From Sedimentisphaerales bacterium (lineage in GTDB: Bacteria > Planctomycetota > Phycisphaerae > Sedimentisphaerales > Anaerobacaceae), in assembly GCA_016927855.1 (NCBI GenBank), contig JAFGLV010000147.1:1-39688 (forward strand): a DNA stretch of 39,688 nucleotides, given 5' to 3'. The position numbers were made by a program, and so were the translations under genes. Within the stretch, counting starts at the first letter, position 1. Every line of letters begins with the position of its first letter. The notes beneath the pieces were generated by a model. That model saw nothing but the letters and a program-made list of their open reading frames with translations. It searched no databases and had not been told where the DNA came from. This document shows, in pieces, positions 30,656 through 39,295 of this stretch.

Positions 30656-31435
30656 ACCGCCGCAATGGCGATCCAGGAGATGCGGAAGAGTTCCGGCGAG
30701 ACTGCCAAGATCATCAAAGTCATCGACTAGATCGCCTTCCAGACCAATCTGCTGCCCCTGAACGCGGCCGTGGAGGCGGCTCGGGCTGGCGAAGCCGACA
30801 AAGGCTTCGCCGTGGTCACTGAAGAAGTCCGGAACCTGGGGATGCGCTCGGCCGAAGCGGCCAAGAACACGGCAACTATGATCGAAGAGTCCGTGAAGAA
30901 CTCCAAGAACGGCGTTGATATTGCCGGGGAGGTAAGCAAAGTCCTGGATGACATTGTCCACAGTATCGGCAAGACCACCGACCTAGTCGGCGAGATTGCC
31001 GCGGCTTCCCAAGACCAGGCCCAGGGGATCGACCAGGTCAATACGGCGGTCGCACAGATGGACAAAGTCACCCAGCAGAATGCGGCTAACGCCGAGGAGA
31101 GCGCCAGTGCCTCCGAAGAGCTGAGCGCCCAGGCCGAGTCGATGAACGAGGTCATTGCGCGATTGCTGTCGCTGGTCGGCAGAGCCACGCAGACGGGTAG
31201 GTCGCGTGGCCATCGGCGCCCCGGGAAGGCACGTGCGGCCGAGGCGGGAGTCGCCCGGAGGCAGCAGGGGCCGCCGCATGGCGGGCGTTTGGGTCAATCA
31301 GACCAGACCTGGCATCAGATCTCTGGCCGTTGGCGGACGCCTGCTGCCGCGTCGAGAAGCAGTCGTGCGAAAGCAGCGGAGCACGCCTTGCCCCTGGATG
31401 AGCACGAGGACCAATTGAATCGCTTCAACGGATAG
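30656..31435 (+). pseudogene. Methyl-accepting chemotaxis protein remnant
   Basis: The frame reads ...AMAIQEMRKSSGETAKIIKVID, then TAG at 30728-30730, then [25 protein letters not shown] and the rest of a signalling domain to SESMNEV-type helices and a tail [14 protein letters not shown]. In intact MCPs the hairpin tip reads [24 protein letters not shown], so the stop replaces the Glu codon (GAG to TAG) and Ala has become Pro. Sensor, membrane and HAMP parts are absent. The 3' frame is otherwise open, and an ATG at 30770 could give a 221-aa piece of cytoplasmic domain. It lies at the head of the chemotaxis genes. A decaying receptor is most likely. Confidence 0.85.
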
Positions 31436-31503
31436 GCTGGCCGGCTCTCAACGGGCTTGGGCAACGCGGTGCCATCGCCCGCATTGTGATCCGTGCTTCC
31501 GAC

Positions 31504-31539
31504 GGCGCGCAAGGTAGCGGCTCTCGAATCTTGCGCGCC
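31504..31539 (+). other. Hairpin with 10-bp perfect arms, possible RNA structure
   Basis: GGCGCGCAAG (31504-31513) pairs perfectly with CTTGCGCGCC (31530-31539) around a 16-base loop. I do not recognise a known riboswitch or ncRNA family here. Confidence 0.4.
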
Positions 31540-31722
31540 GCGGGTCCGAGAACAAAGCTGCGACCTTCGACACGTCTGCTCCGCCACGCTGAAAACGTCG
31601 AAAAGAGCCAAAAGCTTTCGAGCCGGTCCCTTGTCGGGCCGATACTACCGTCCGACGCAGGGTGTACTGCCGCGACGCAGTGGCCTGCTGTCGGGGGTCA
31701 CGATGATTCGTATCTCGTCCCT

Positions 31723-31828
31723 CGTTGTGTCGCGGGCGTCCCCGCCCGCGCGTGGCGAGGGCATCCTGCCCTCGGTTCGAGGGCGAGACGCCTTCGATAC
31801 ACGCGGGCAAGATGCCCGCGACACAACG
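31723..31828 (+). repeat. Compound palindrome of three GC-rich hairpins
   Basis: The outer arms CGTTGTGTCGCGGGC (31723-31737) and GCCCGCGACACAACG (31814-31828) are perfect 15-bp inverted copies. Between and overlapping them are three hairpins with perfect 8-bp stems: 31731-31750, 31756-31774 and 31802-31820. The third is related to the hairpin in mnhB (26190-26208). Confidence 0.75.
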
Positions 31829-31884
31829 GGCGACGCGCGCAGGGGGCCCCAGTAGTAGAAGGTTCTCAGAAAGGCAGGATAGTC

Positions 31885-32259
31885 ATGGGCAAGTCACTGT
31901 TGATTGTGGATAATTCGGCGACGATGCGAAAGATCATCATGCGGACCGTTCGGATGTCAGGCCTGGATTTCGATCGGACTGAGGAAGCGGGCAGCGGCGT
32001 GGAAGCTCTCCAGAAGCTCCAGTCCGGCCCGGTGGATGTCATTCTCTGCGACGTCAACATGCCCGAGATGAACGGCACCGAACTGGTGAAGAAGGCCCGC
32101 CAACTGCCGAGCTGTAGCGGGACGAAGATCGTCATGGTCTCGACGGAGAGCGCCCAGGATCTCATCGACCAGGTCATGTCCGACGGCGCCGACGGTTACA
32201 TCACCAAGCCGTTCACACCCGAGAAGTTCCAGGAAAAACTGACGCCGCTGCTGAACTGA
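31885..32259 (+). CDS. cheY: Chemotaxis response regulator CheY
   Basis: A 124-aa single receiver domain. The phospho-acceptor is Asp56 (VILCDVNMPEMNG), with Asp9, the switch Ser/Thr in MVSTES (about 86-87) and Lys108 (YITKPF). The usual second acidic residue after Asp9 is Asn10 (VDNSATMRKII), a variant seen in many CheY-like proteins. It would carry phosphate from CheA to a motor or pilus. The start is ATG 31885 behind AAGGCAGG; longer frames upstream cross repeats. Confidence 0.93.
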   Translation: MGKSLLIVDNSATMRKIIMRTVRMSGLDFDRTEEAGSGVEALQKLQSGPVDVILCDVNMPEMNGTELVKKARQLPSCSGTKIVMVSTESAQDLIDQVMSDGADGYITKPFTPEKFQEKLTPLLN

Positions 32260-32263
32260 GAAT

Positions 32264-32343
32264 TCGTCGTGCGTCGCGCGTCGCGCGGATAGGCCTGTCC
32301 GCCGGACCCTCCCAGCGACAAGGCTCGAGCGACGAGCGACGGC
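32264..32343 (+). repeat. Imperfect palindrome of CGTCG/CGACG units between cheY and cheX
   Basis: The left arm is a run of TCGTGCG/TCGCGCG units from 32264; the right arm (about 32315-32343) is a run of GCGACGA units. They pair imperfectly, about 13 of 16 in the best stretch. The element fills the gap between cheY and the cheX ribosome binding site. Confidence 0.6.
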
Positions 32344-32352
32344 AGAGGAGAC

Positions 32353-32841
32353 ATGACTATGGTGACAACGGTATCACTTAAGGACGCTTTGCTGGGTGGC
32401 GCCCAGGAAGTGTTCGAGACGATGGTGTTCATGGCTTTGGAAGAGGTGGATGTCGCCGAGGAGTGCAGCGAGGATGTGAGCCTGCTGGGCTCGATCACGT
32501 TCACGGGCAACATCGAGGGATGTCTGAGCATTCGTTGCGGCCTCCAGTGCGCTCGAACGATCGCGGCCAACATGCTTGGCACCGATCCGTGCGGAGACCT
32601 GGCGGAGTGCGACATCAACGATGCGATCGGCGAAGTGGCCAATATGGTCATGGGCGCGATCAAGTCACGCGTACAACACGAGATCGGTACGATGGAGGTC
32701 TCGATTCCGTCCGTGGTTCAGGGACGGGAAATGAAACACGGTCTGGGCGATCAGGCTAATGAGATCGTTGTGAACGTGAGCATTGAGGAGCAATATCGCG
32801 CGACGTTCTCGCTGCTGTTCCGCGAAAGTGAACTTGCGTGA
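32353..32841 (+). CDS. cheX: CheX-like CheY-P phosphatase
   Basis: A 162-aa protein. The central helix NDAIGEVANMVMGAIKSRV carries the E-x2-N pair (Glu94, Asn97) that catalyses dephosphorylation of CheY-P in the CheC/CheX/FliY family. One such motif fits CheX. It should end the CheY signal, replacing CheZ. ATG 32353 or ATG 32359 could be used; the AGAGGAG site is closer to ideal for the second. The stop TGA (32839-32841) lies in the left arm of a palindromic repeat, so the last residues may be repeat-shaped. Confidence 0.88.
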   Translation: MTMVTTVSLKDALLGGAQEVFETMVFMALEEVDVAEECSEDVSLLGSITFTGNIEGCLSIRCGLQCARTIAANMLGTDPCGDLAECDINDAIGEVANMVMGAIKSRVQHEIGTMEVSIPSVVQGREMKHGLGDQANEIVVNVSIEEQYRATFSLLFRESELA

Positions 32842-32903
32842 AGCGTGGTTCGTGAAGCGTGAAGCGTCATACCGAAGGCACGCTTCACGAGGATCGCTTC
32901 ACG
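32837..32903 (+). repeat. Palindrome of CGTGAAGCG units at the end of cheX
   Basis: The outer arms CGTGAAGCG (32837-32845) and CGCTTCACG (32895-32903) are perfect; the inner arms CGTGAAGCGT (32851-32860) and ACGCTTCACG (32880-32889) are perfect. The cheX stop codon lies in the first arm. Confidence 0.75.
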
Positions 32904-32949
32904 GTTCGCGAACTCGTTGTCACGATCCATCCGCAAGCAGGAAGTGTCT

Positions 32950-34539
32950 ATGGCAGTCGCTACGGCCGACCATATATCGCGTGTGACGGAACTCTGCGAC
33001 GAGGCGTTTGAGGCCTTTTGCACGGACGTCTCGTCCATGTTCGGCGCCGACCTCCAGTGCCGGCGCGAGCACGCCGGCATCGAAGCGGTCACGGAACTGC
33101 GCAGGCGCTTCAAGAAGCTGGCGGCGGTGCATCTGGTTCAGGCAACGGGCCTGCTGGACGGCACCTTCCAATTGCTGTTCGACCAGGGCGGCCTCTTCGT
33201 TCTGTCGGGCGTGGTCGTGATGTTGCCGGAAACCCGGATTCTCGAGCAGGTCAAGAACGGGCACATCGACGACGCTGAGAACCTGACGGATGCCGCGCGG
33301 GAAGTCGGCAATCTGCTCGTCGGCTCGTGGGACCGGGTCTTCCGCGAGGATTGCCGCGAGCACGAGCACTTCGTCAAGACCAGCACGTACATCGGCAAAC
33401 CGTGGGACCACCTGGACGAAGTTGCCTTGTCTGCCGATGGCGACGTGTGGCTGGCGGTCTACGAAATGACGGTCGATTCCTATCCCAGCTTTCACTGCGC
33501 GGTTCTGCTTCCGAAGGCGCTGTTGGGAAACGATGCCGGCGCTGGCGCCGAGACGGCGAAGCCCGAAGCGGCTCAACCCGAGCCGGAGCCGGCCGCACAA
33601 CCGGCAGCGAAGGCCCAGCCCGCGCCGCCGGTGGAAGCCGAGGAGCAGCCTGCTGACCAGCACGTTGCGACCGAGGTCGAGGTTTCTCAAGAGACGCCGG
33701 CCCAGCCGCCTACCGCCGACCCTGTCGAGGCGGCACCGCCCAAACCGCAGGAGCCCCAGCAGGAGGAGGAGCCCGTTGTGACTGTTGATGAGCCCGAAAT
33801 GGTCGAGGCGCCGGCGATCGTCAGTGCCGAGAAACCCAAGGACTCCGTCGAATCGAAAGTCCGCGAATCTGCCGCCGTCCGCGGGAAGACCGCCCCGGTC
33901 GAATCGCTGGCTGCGCCGGTCGCGCCGCCTGCCGGCAGGCGCCCGTCAGGCGTGAGCCTGGAGGATGCTATCGGCATCTTGTCCGACGAGCGTGCGGCCG
34001 CTCTGATCGACCAGGTTTTCGAGGAGCAAGCGGTATGTCCCCCCGAGAGTGGGATCCGCGATCTGCTCGACGTCGCGGCCCGGGACATCATGACCAAAGA
34101 CGTCGTCTGGTGCGATCCCGACGATGCGGTCCGGGACGTGATTACGGCCATGCAGCAACACAACACCGGCTACGTCCTCGTCGGTCGCGATGAGGTGTTG
34201 GAAGGGCTTGTCTCGAATTCGAACATTCTAGGTGCGTTGAGTCCTTATTTGCGCCCCACGTTCGCCAAGTGGCGCCGGCCCGAAGACGACGCGACGCTGG
34301 GCATCAAGATCAAGTGGATCATGACGCGACCGGTTCGGACGATCAAGCCGGATGTGTCGCTGGCCTCCGCGATCGAGAACATGCGCCGTTATGGAGGACG
34401 ATGCCTGCCGGTGATGGACAAGCAAGGGAAGATTCAGGGTCTCATCACCGTTTTCGATATCCTGCTGCGCGTCCTGGAGGCGGACGGCTCTTCGTCATGG
34501 CAAGGCAGTCCTCCCCAAGGTCCTCCGTTGATGATCTAG
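32950..34539 (+). CDS. CheC/CheX-like domain fused to a CBS-domain pair
   Basis: A 529-aa protein. Residues 1-195 look like a CheC/CheX/FliY-type domain: the helix DAAREVGNLLVGSWDRVF holds the E-x2-N pair (Glu118, Asn121), and the flanking strands fit. A long Pro/Ala/Glu-rich linker (about 195-335) follows. Then two CBS motifs: 379-433 (DIMTKDVVWCDPDDAVRDVI) and 457-510 (WIMTRPVRTIKPDVSLASAI). CBS pairs bind adenine nucleotides such as AMP, ATP or S-adenosylmethionine. A phosphatase-like head joined to an energy sensor, between cheX and cheA, suggests that signal decay depends on energy state. ATG 32950 is used, behind AGGAAG. I know of no described protein with this layout. Confidence 0.8.
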   Translation: MAVATADHISRVTELCDEAFEAFCTDVSSMFGADLQCRREHAGIEAVTELRRRFKKLAAVHLVQATGLLDGTFQLLFDQGGLFVLSGVVVMLPETRILEQVKNGHIDDAENLTDAAREVGNLLVGSWDRVFREDCREHEHFVKTSTYIGKPWDHLDEVALSADGDVWLAVYEMTVDSYPSFHCAVLLPKALLGNDAGAGAETAKPEAAQPEPEPAAQPAAKAQPAPPVEAEEQPADQHVATEVEVSQETPAQPPTADPVEAAPPKPQEPQQEEEPVVTVDEPEMVEAPAIVSAEKPKDSVESKVRESAAVRGKTAPVESLAAPVAPPAGRRPSGVSLEDAIGILSDERAAALIDQVFEEQAVCPPESGIRDLLDVAARDIMTKDVVWCDPDDAVRDVITAMQQHNTGYVLVGRDEVLEGLVSNSNILGALSPYLRPTFAKWRRPEDDATLGIKIKWIMTRPVRTIKPDVSLASAIENMRRYGGRCLPVMDKQGKIQGLITVFDILLRVLEADGSSSWQGSPPQGPPLMI

Positions 34540-34553
34540 AGGCAGATTTACGG

Positions 34554-34578
34554 CCGTCCGGCAGGCTGCCTGCCACGG
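34554..34578 (+). other. Short hairpin before cheA
   Basis: GGCAGG and CCTGCC pair around CTG, extended by CCGT/ACGG on the outside. It sits between the CBS gene and cheA with no T-run and may be a weak attenuator. Confidence 0.3.
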
Positions 34579-34610
34579 TCAAGATGATGTGACGTACGGA
34601 AGAAACGATC

Positions 34611-36713
34611 ATGAGCCAGAACAAGGCATTGGCCGAACTCGTCGAGCAAGCAGCGTGTTGCATCAATATGCTCAGTCCCGCTGACCTGTCGGAGGCCCAA
34701 GACCTCCAGGGCATTCTCGAGAAGATCGGCTCGGTTGTTGGTGAGTTGGGCCCTAGGGGCGAAGCGGTGCGAACGCGGCTCGAGGGTGCGACGTCCGAGG
34801 CGGCTCAGACGTTGAGTCGCATCCTCGCGCAAGAGGTCGATGATTCAGCGGCAGCCCTCGACGTGATATCCAAGGCGATATGCAGCCTGCAAGCGGTGAT
34901 CCGGCAGTTGGACGACTCCGTCCAGCCGGCGTCAACCGACGTCAATGCCGCTGTGGAGACGCCACATCACGCGTCGTCGTCGCCTGAGACGGGCCAGGCT
35001 GACACACCGGTCGCCACGGAGGCCGTGACCATCTCCGAGGAAGACGCGCCGCTGGTGCTGGATTTCATCACCGAGGCGAACGAGCACATTGAGACCGTCG
35101 AATCGGGCCTGCTGGAGTTGGAAAACCAGCCGGACAACAACGAGCTGATCAACAAGATCTTCCGAGGCTTCCATACGATCAAGGGCATGGCCGGTTTTCT
35201 GAACCTGACCGAAATCGGCTCGCTGGCCCACTCGGCCGAGAACCTGCTGGACCTGGCCCGCAAAGGGCAATTGGTCCTGGCCGGGGACAATACCGACGTG
35301 GTCTTCGCCTCCGTCGATATGCTCAAGAAGATGCTCGCCGGCCTGAGCGAGGCGCTGGAGGCCGGCAGACCGATCCCGTCGCAGCCGACCCTGCCGCAAA
35401 TGCTCGAAACGCTCAAAGCCGCCGCAGAAGGACGGACCCGGCCCTCTCCGACGGAAACCGCCAAAGTGCAGGAGACCGACAAGAAGCTCGATGCGCTGCT
35501 CGAGGACAAAGCCGACACACCCAAGCAGGCCGCATCCGGCGCCCACGCTGAAGAGAAGATCAAGGTCAGCACGACGAGGCTCGACAACCTGATCAACATG
35601 ACCGGCGAGTTGGTCATCGCGCAGCTCATGGTCGCCGAAGAGATCAACACCGGCCGGCTCGCCGAGCATGAACTCGCACGCAAGGTTGCTCATCAGGGCA
35701 AGATTGTCCGCGAGCTTCAGGAACTGTCGATGTCCATGCGGATGGTACCGGTCCAGGGTGTCTTTCAGAAGATGAGCCGCCTGGCGCGGGACCTGTCGCG
35801 CAAGGCCACCAAACCGGTAGACTTCGTGACAGTCGGTGAGGAGACCGAGCTGGACCGGACGGTGGTCGACAAGATCGCCGATCCGTTGATCCACATGGTC
35901 CGCAATTCCATCGACCACGGGATCGAGCCCGGCGAAGACCGCGTCAAGGCCGGTAAGAGCGCGACCGGACGCGTGGAGCTGCGCGCCTTTCATCAGGCGG
36001 GCAACATCGTCATCGAGATTCAGGACGACGGCAAGGGATTGGACAAGGACCGGATCTTGAAGAAGGCGGTGGACACCGGCGTCGTGGAACCCGGCCAGGA
36101 ACTGTCCGAAGAGGATGTCTTCAAGCTGGTCTTCCACCCCGGCCTCTCGACCGCCGAGAAGGTCACGAGTGTTTCCGGGCGGGGCGTCGGCATGGACGTC
36201 GTCAAGAAGAACATCGAGTCATTGCGTGGCAAGATCGAGATTCGCTCGACGCGCGGCCAAGGCACCACCTTCACGATCCGGTTGCCGTTGACGTTGGCGG
36301 TGATCGACGGCCAGATCGTCTGCATCGGCAGCAACCGCTACATCATTCCCATCAACTCGATCGTGCGCAGCCTGCGACCCACGCGCCAGCAACTCTCCTC
36401 AGTCCAGAACCGCGGCGAGTTGATCCTTGAACGCGGCGAGCTGTTGCCGCTGGTTCGACTGTATCGCCTGCTCGGTGTCCCGCCGGCCACGGAAGATCCG
36501 ACCCAGGCGCTGGTCGTGGTGGTCGAAGAGGACGGTAGAAAGTGTTGCCTGCTCGTCGACGACCTGCAAGCCCAGCAGCAGGTGGTGATCAAGAGCCTGG
36601 GTGACGCTTTGGGCCGGGTCAAAGGTGTCTCCGGCGGCGCCATCATGGGCGACGGCAAAGTCAGTCTTATCTTAGATATTCCAGGTCTGGTCGAGATTGC
36701 CCAGATGCAGTAG
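34611..36713 (+). CDS. cheA: Chemotaxis histidine kinase CheA
   Basis: A 700-aa kinase. Residues 1-~105 form a helical domain without a phospho-His, unlike standard CheA. A Pro/Ser/Thr linker precedes the Hpt domain (about 145-250) with His188 in RGFHTIKGMAGF. The dimerisation helix (about 315-380: KVSTTRLDNLINMTGELVIA) is followed by the ATP domain (DPLIHMVRNSIDHGIEPGED, DDGKGLDKDRI, GRGVGMDVVKKNIESL) and a C-terminal CheW-like domain (TLAVIDGQIVCIGSNRYIIP to the end). It receives receptor signals and phosphorylates CheY and CheB. No P2 domain is obvious. Separate cheW is not in the window. Confidence 0.95.
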   Translation: MSQNKALAELVEQAACCINMLSPADLSEAQDLQGILEKIGSVVGELGPRGEAVRTRLEGATSEAAQTLSRILAQEVDDSAAALDVISKAICSLQAVIRQLDDSVQPASTDVNAAVETPHHASSSPETGQADTPVATEAVTISEEDAPLVLDFITEANEHIETVESGLLELENQPDNNELINKIFRGFHTIKGMAGFLNLTEIGSLAHSAENLLDLARKGQLVLAGDNTDVVFASVDMLKKMLAGLSEALEAGRPIPSQPTLPQMLETLKAAAEGRTRPSPTETAKVQETDKKLDALLEDKADTPKQAASGAHAEEKIKVSTTRLDNLINMTGELVIAQLMVAEEINTGRLAEHELARKVAHQGKIVRELQELSMSMRMVPVQGVFQKMSRLARDLSRKATKPVDFVTVGEETELDRTVVDKIADPLIHMVRNSIDHGIEPGEDRVKAGKSATGRVELRAFHQAGNIVIEIQDDGKGLDKDRILKKAVDTGVVEPGQELSEEDVFKLVFHPGLSTAEKVTSVSGRGVGMDVVKKNIESLRGKIEIRSTRGQGTTFTIRLPLTLAVIDGQIVCIGSNRYIIPINSIVRSLRPTRQQLSSVQNRGELILERGELLPLVRLYRLLGVPPATEDPTQALVVVVEEDGRKCCLLVDDLQAQQQVVIKSLGDALGRVKGVSGGAIMGDGKVSLILDIPGLVEIAQMQ

Positions 36714-36741
36714 CAGGAGGACCCTCCGGGGGATCACCAGG

Positions 36742-37590
36742 ATGAAATCGCTGACACTACAGGAAGTGGTGCTGGGCGAGGAGGAATTTCGCCGGATCAG
36801 TGACCTCGTCTACGAGCACTGCGGGATAAACCTCCACGACGGCAAGAAAGAGCTGGTGCGGGCCCGACTGGCCAAACGGCTGCGCGAAGGCCGCTTCGAG
36901 ACGTTCTCCGACTATCTCTGGCACGTCTTGGACGACCCAACGGGAAGAGAGTTCTCCATCCTGGTCGACTCGCTCAGCACGAACCTGACGAAGTTCTCCC
37001 GCGAGGACCAGCACTTCGACTACCTGGGCAGGCGATTGCTGCCTCGTCTGATCGCCGCCAAGCCAAGTCGCGGGCCCTGTCGCATTCGCGGCTGGAGCGC
37101 CGGCTGTTCCTCCGGCGAGGAACCCTATTCGATTGCGATCACCCTGCTCGAGGCGGTGCAGGGCAAGGGGCGCTGGGATGTCAGGCTCCTGGCTACCGAT
37201 GTCTCTACGCGGGTTCTGGAGCGGGCCCAGCGCGGGGTCTACGAGAAAGAGCGCATCGAGCCCATCCCGTTGCCGCTGCGGAACAAGTATTTGCTGCGGC
37301 GTCACGATGGCGCCTCCGACACCTACGAGGTGGGACCTGCCTTGAGGGACCTCGTGATCTTCCGCTATCTGAATCTGATGAAAGACTGGCCGATCAAGGG
37401 GCCGCTGGATTTCATCTTCTGTCGCAACGTCATGATCTACTTCGATAAGTCAACACAAGGACGCCTGATCAGCCGCTTCTACGACCTGTTGGGCCCGGGA
37501 GGGGTGCTCTTCACCGGCCACTCAGAATCGTTGACGGGCATCGAGCACAAGTTTCAATACGTGCAGCCAACGATTTACACCAAACAGTGA
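36742..37590 (+). CDS. cheR: Chemotaxis methyltransferase CheR
   Basis: A 282-aa protein. The N-terminal helical domain (FRRISDLVYEHCGINLHDGK, RLAKRLREGRFETFSDYLWH) is followed by the SAM domain with GWSAGCSSGEEPYS (117-130), LLATDVSTRVLERAQRGVYE and FIFCRNVMIYFDKSTQGRLI. It methylates glutamates on receptors. ATG 36742 is used; the frame extends to 36697 but would overlap the end of cheA. Spacing to cheD is eight bases, so they are co-transcribed. Confidence 0.95.
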   Translation: MKSLTLQEVVLGEEEFRRISDLVYEHCGINLHDGKKELVRARLAKRLREGRFETFSDYLWHVLDDPTGREFSILVDSLSTNLTKFSREDQHFDYLGRRLLPRLIAAKPSRGPCRIRGWSAGCSSGEEPYSIAITLLEAVQGKGRWDVRLLATDVSTRVLERAQRGVYEKERIEPIPLPLRNKYLLRRHDGASDTYEVGPALRDLVIFRYLNLMKDWPIKGPLDFIFCRNVMIYFDKSTQGRLISRFYDLLGPGGVLFTGHSESLTGIEHKFQYVQPTIYTKQ

Positions 37591-37598
37591 GAACGAGC

Positions 37599-38087
37599 AT
37601 GGTGAAGACGCGCATCGTAGTCGATGTCTCAGACGCAAAGGTCTCCGCGAATCCGTCGGACGTCCTGGTGACGTACTCTCTCGGTTCCTGCATCGGGGTT
37701 TGCCTGTACGATCCGGCGGTCCACGTGGGCGGCATGCTGCACTACCAGTTGCCGTCGTCGAAGATGGACCCGCAACGGGCGCAGAGCAAGCCCTTGATGT
37801 TCGCCGACACCGGGATGGACCTGCTGCTGGACAAGCTGGTCGCGATGGGCGCCAACAAGAAGCGCCTGAACGTCAAGCTGGCCGGCGGCGCCGCGATGGC
37901 GACCGGCCCGCAGGGGTTCGACATCGGCAAACGTAACTACCTGGCGATTCGCAAGATTCTCTGGAGCAACGGGATGTTCATCAACGCCGAGGACGTGGGC
38001 GGGGACACCGCGCGCAACCTGTACATGGACTTGGCCGACGGTACGGTAACGGTACGGTCCAGTGGGCTTGAACGCTGCCTGCGCTAA
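37599..38087 (+). CDS. cheD: Chemoreceptor glutamine deamidase CheD
   Basis: A 162-aa protein with the catalytic set Thr25, Cys31 (TYSLGSCIGVCLYD) and His48 (GGMLHYQLP), as in Thermotoga CheD with an offset of four. It deamidates receptor Gln and also binds CheC-type phosphatases. That link makes a physical contact with the CheX or CheC-CBS protein plausible. ATG 37599 is used; GTG 37587 is upstream and overlaps the cheR stop. Confidence 0.94.
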   Translation: MVKTRIVVDVSDAKVSANPSDVLVTYSLGSCIGVCLYDPAVHVGGMLHYQLPSSKMDPQRAQSKPLMFADTGMDLLLDKLVAMGANKKRLNVKLAGGAAMATGPQGFDIGKRNYLAIRKILWSNGMFINAEDVGGDTARNLYMDLADGTVTVRSSGLERCLR

Positions 38088-38135
38088 TCGGCGTGCGATC
38101 GATTCGTGGTGAAGGAAGGTTGGTTTCAGGGATAG

Positions 38136-39203
<1,068 letters not shown>

Positions 39204-39295
39204 CCGCCGCTTCTCCCGCCGGAAACGGACAGGGCAGGAATGTGCAGGGTGGGTCTTTAACCCACGCGGCCTGTCTGGCGCCCTGGCACTTGGGC

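Larger units (their letters stand above)
31436..31884. other. Gene-free repeat-rich region before cheY
   Basis: About 450 bases without a convincing gene; an open frame from 31486 into cheY exists but its translation is repeat-like. It holds a hairpin with 10-bp perfect arms (31504-31539), a unique-looking stretch 31560-31700, and a triple-hairpin GC repeat (31723-31828). The cheY promoter is not obvious. The hairpin plus the following stretch could be a leader RNA or the remains of an insertion. Confidence 0.5.

Noticed and set aside
31486..31884. Long N-terminal extension of CheY
   Set aside because: The translated extension crosses palindromic repeats and has no protein-like pattern, while ATG 31885 has a ribosome binding site and the normal CheY N-terminus.
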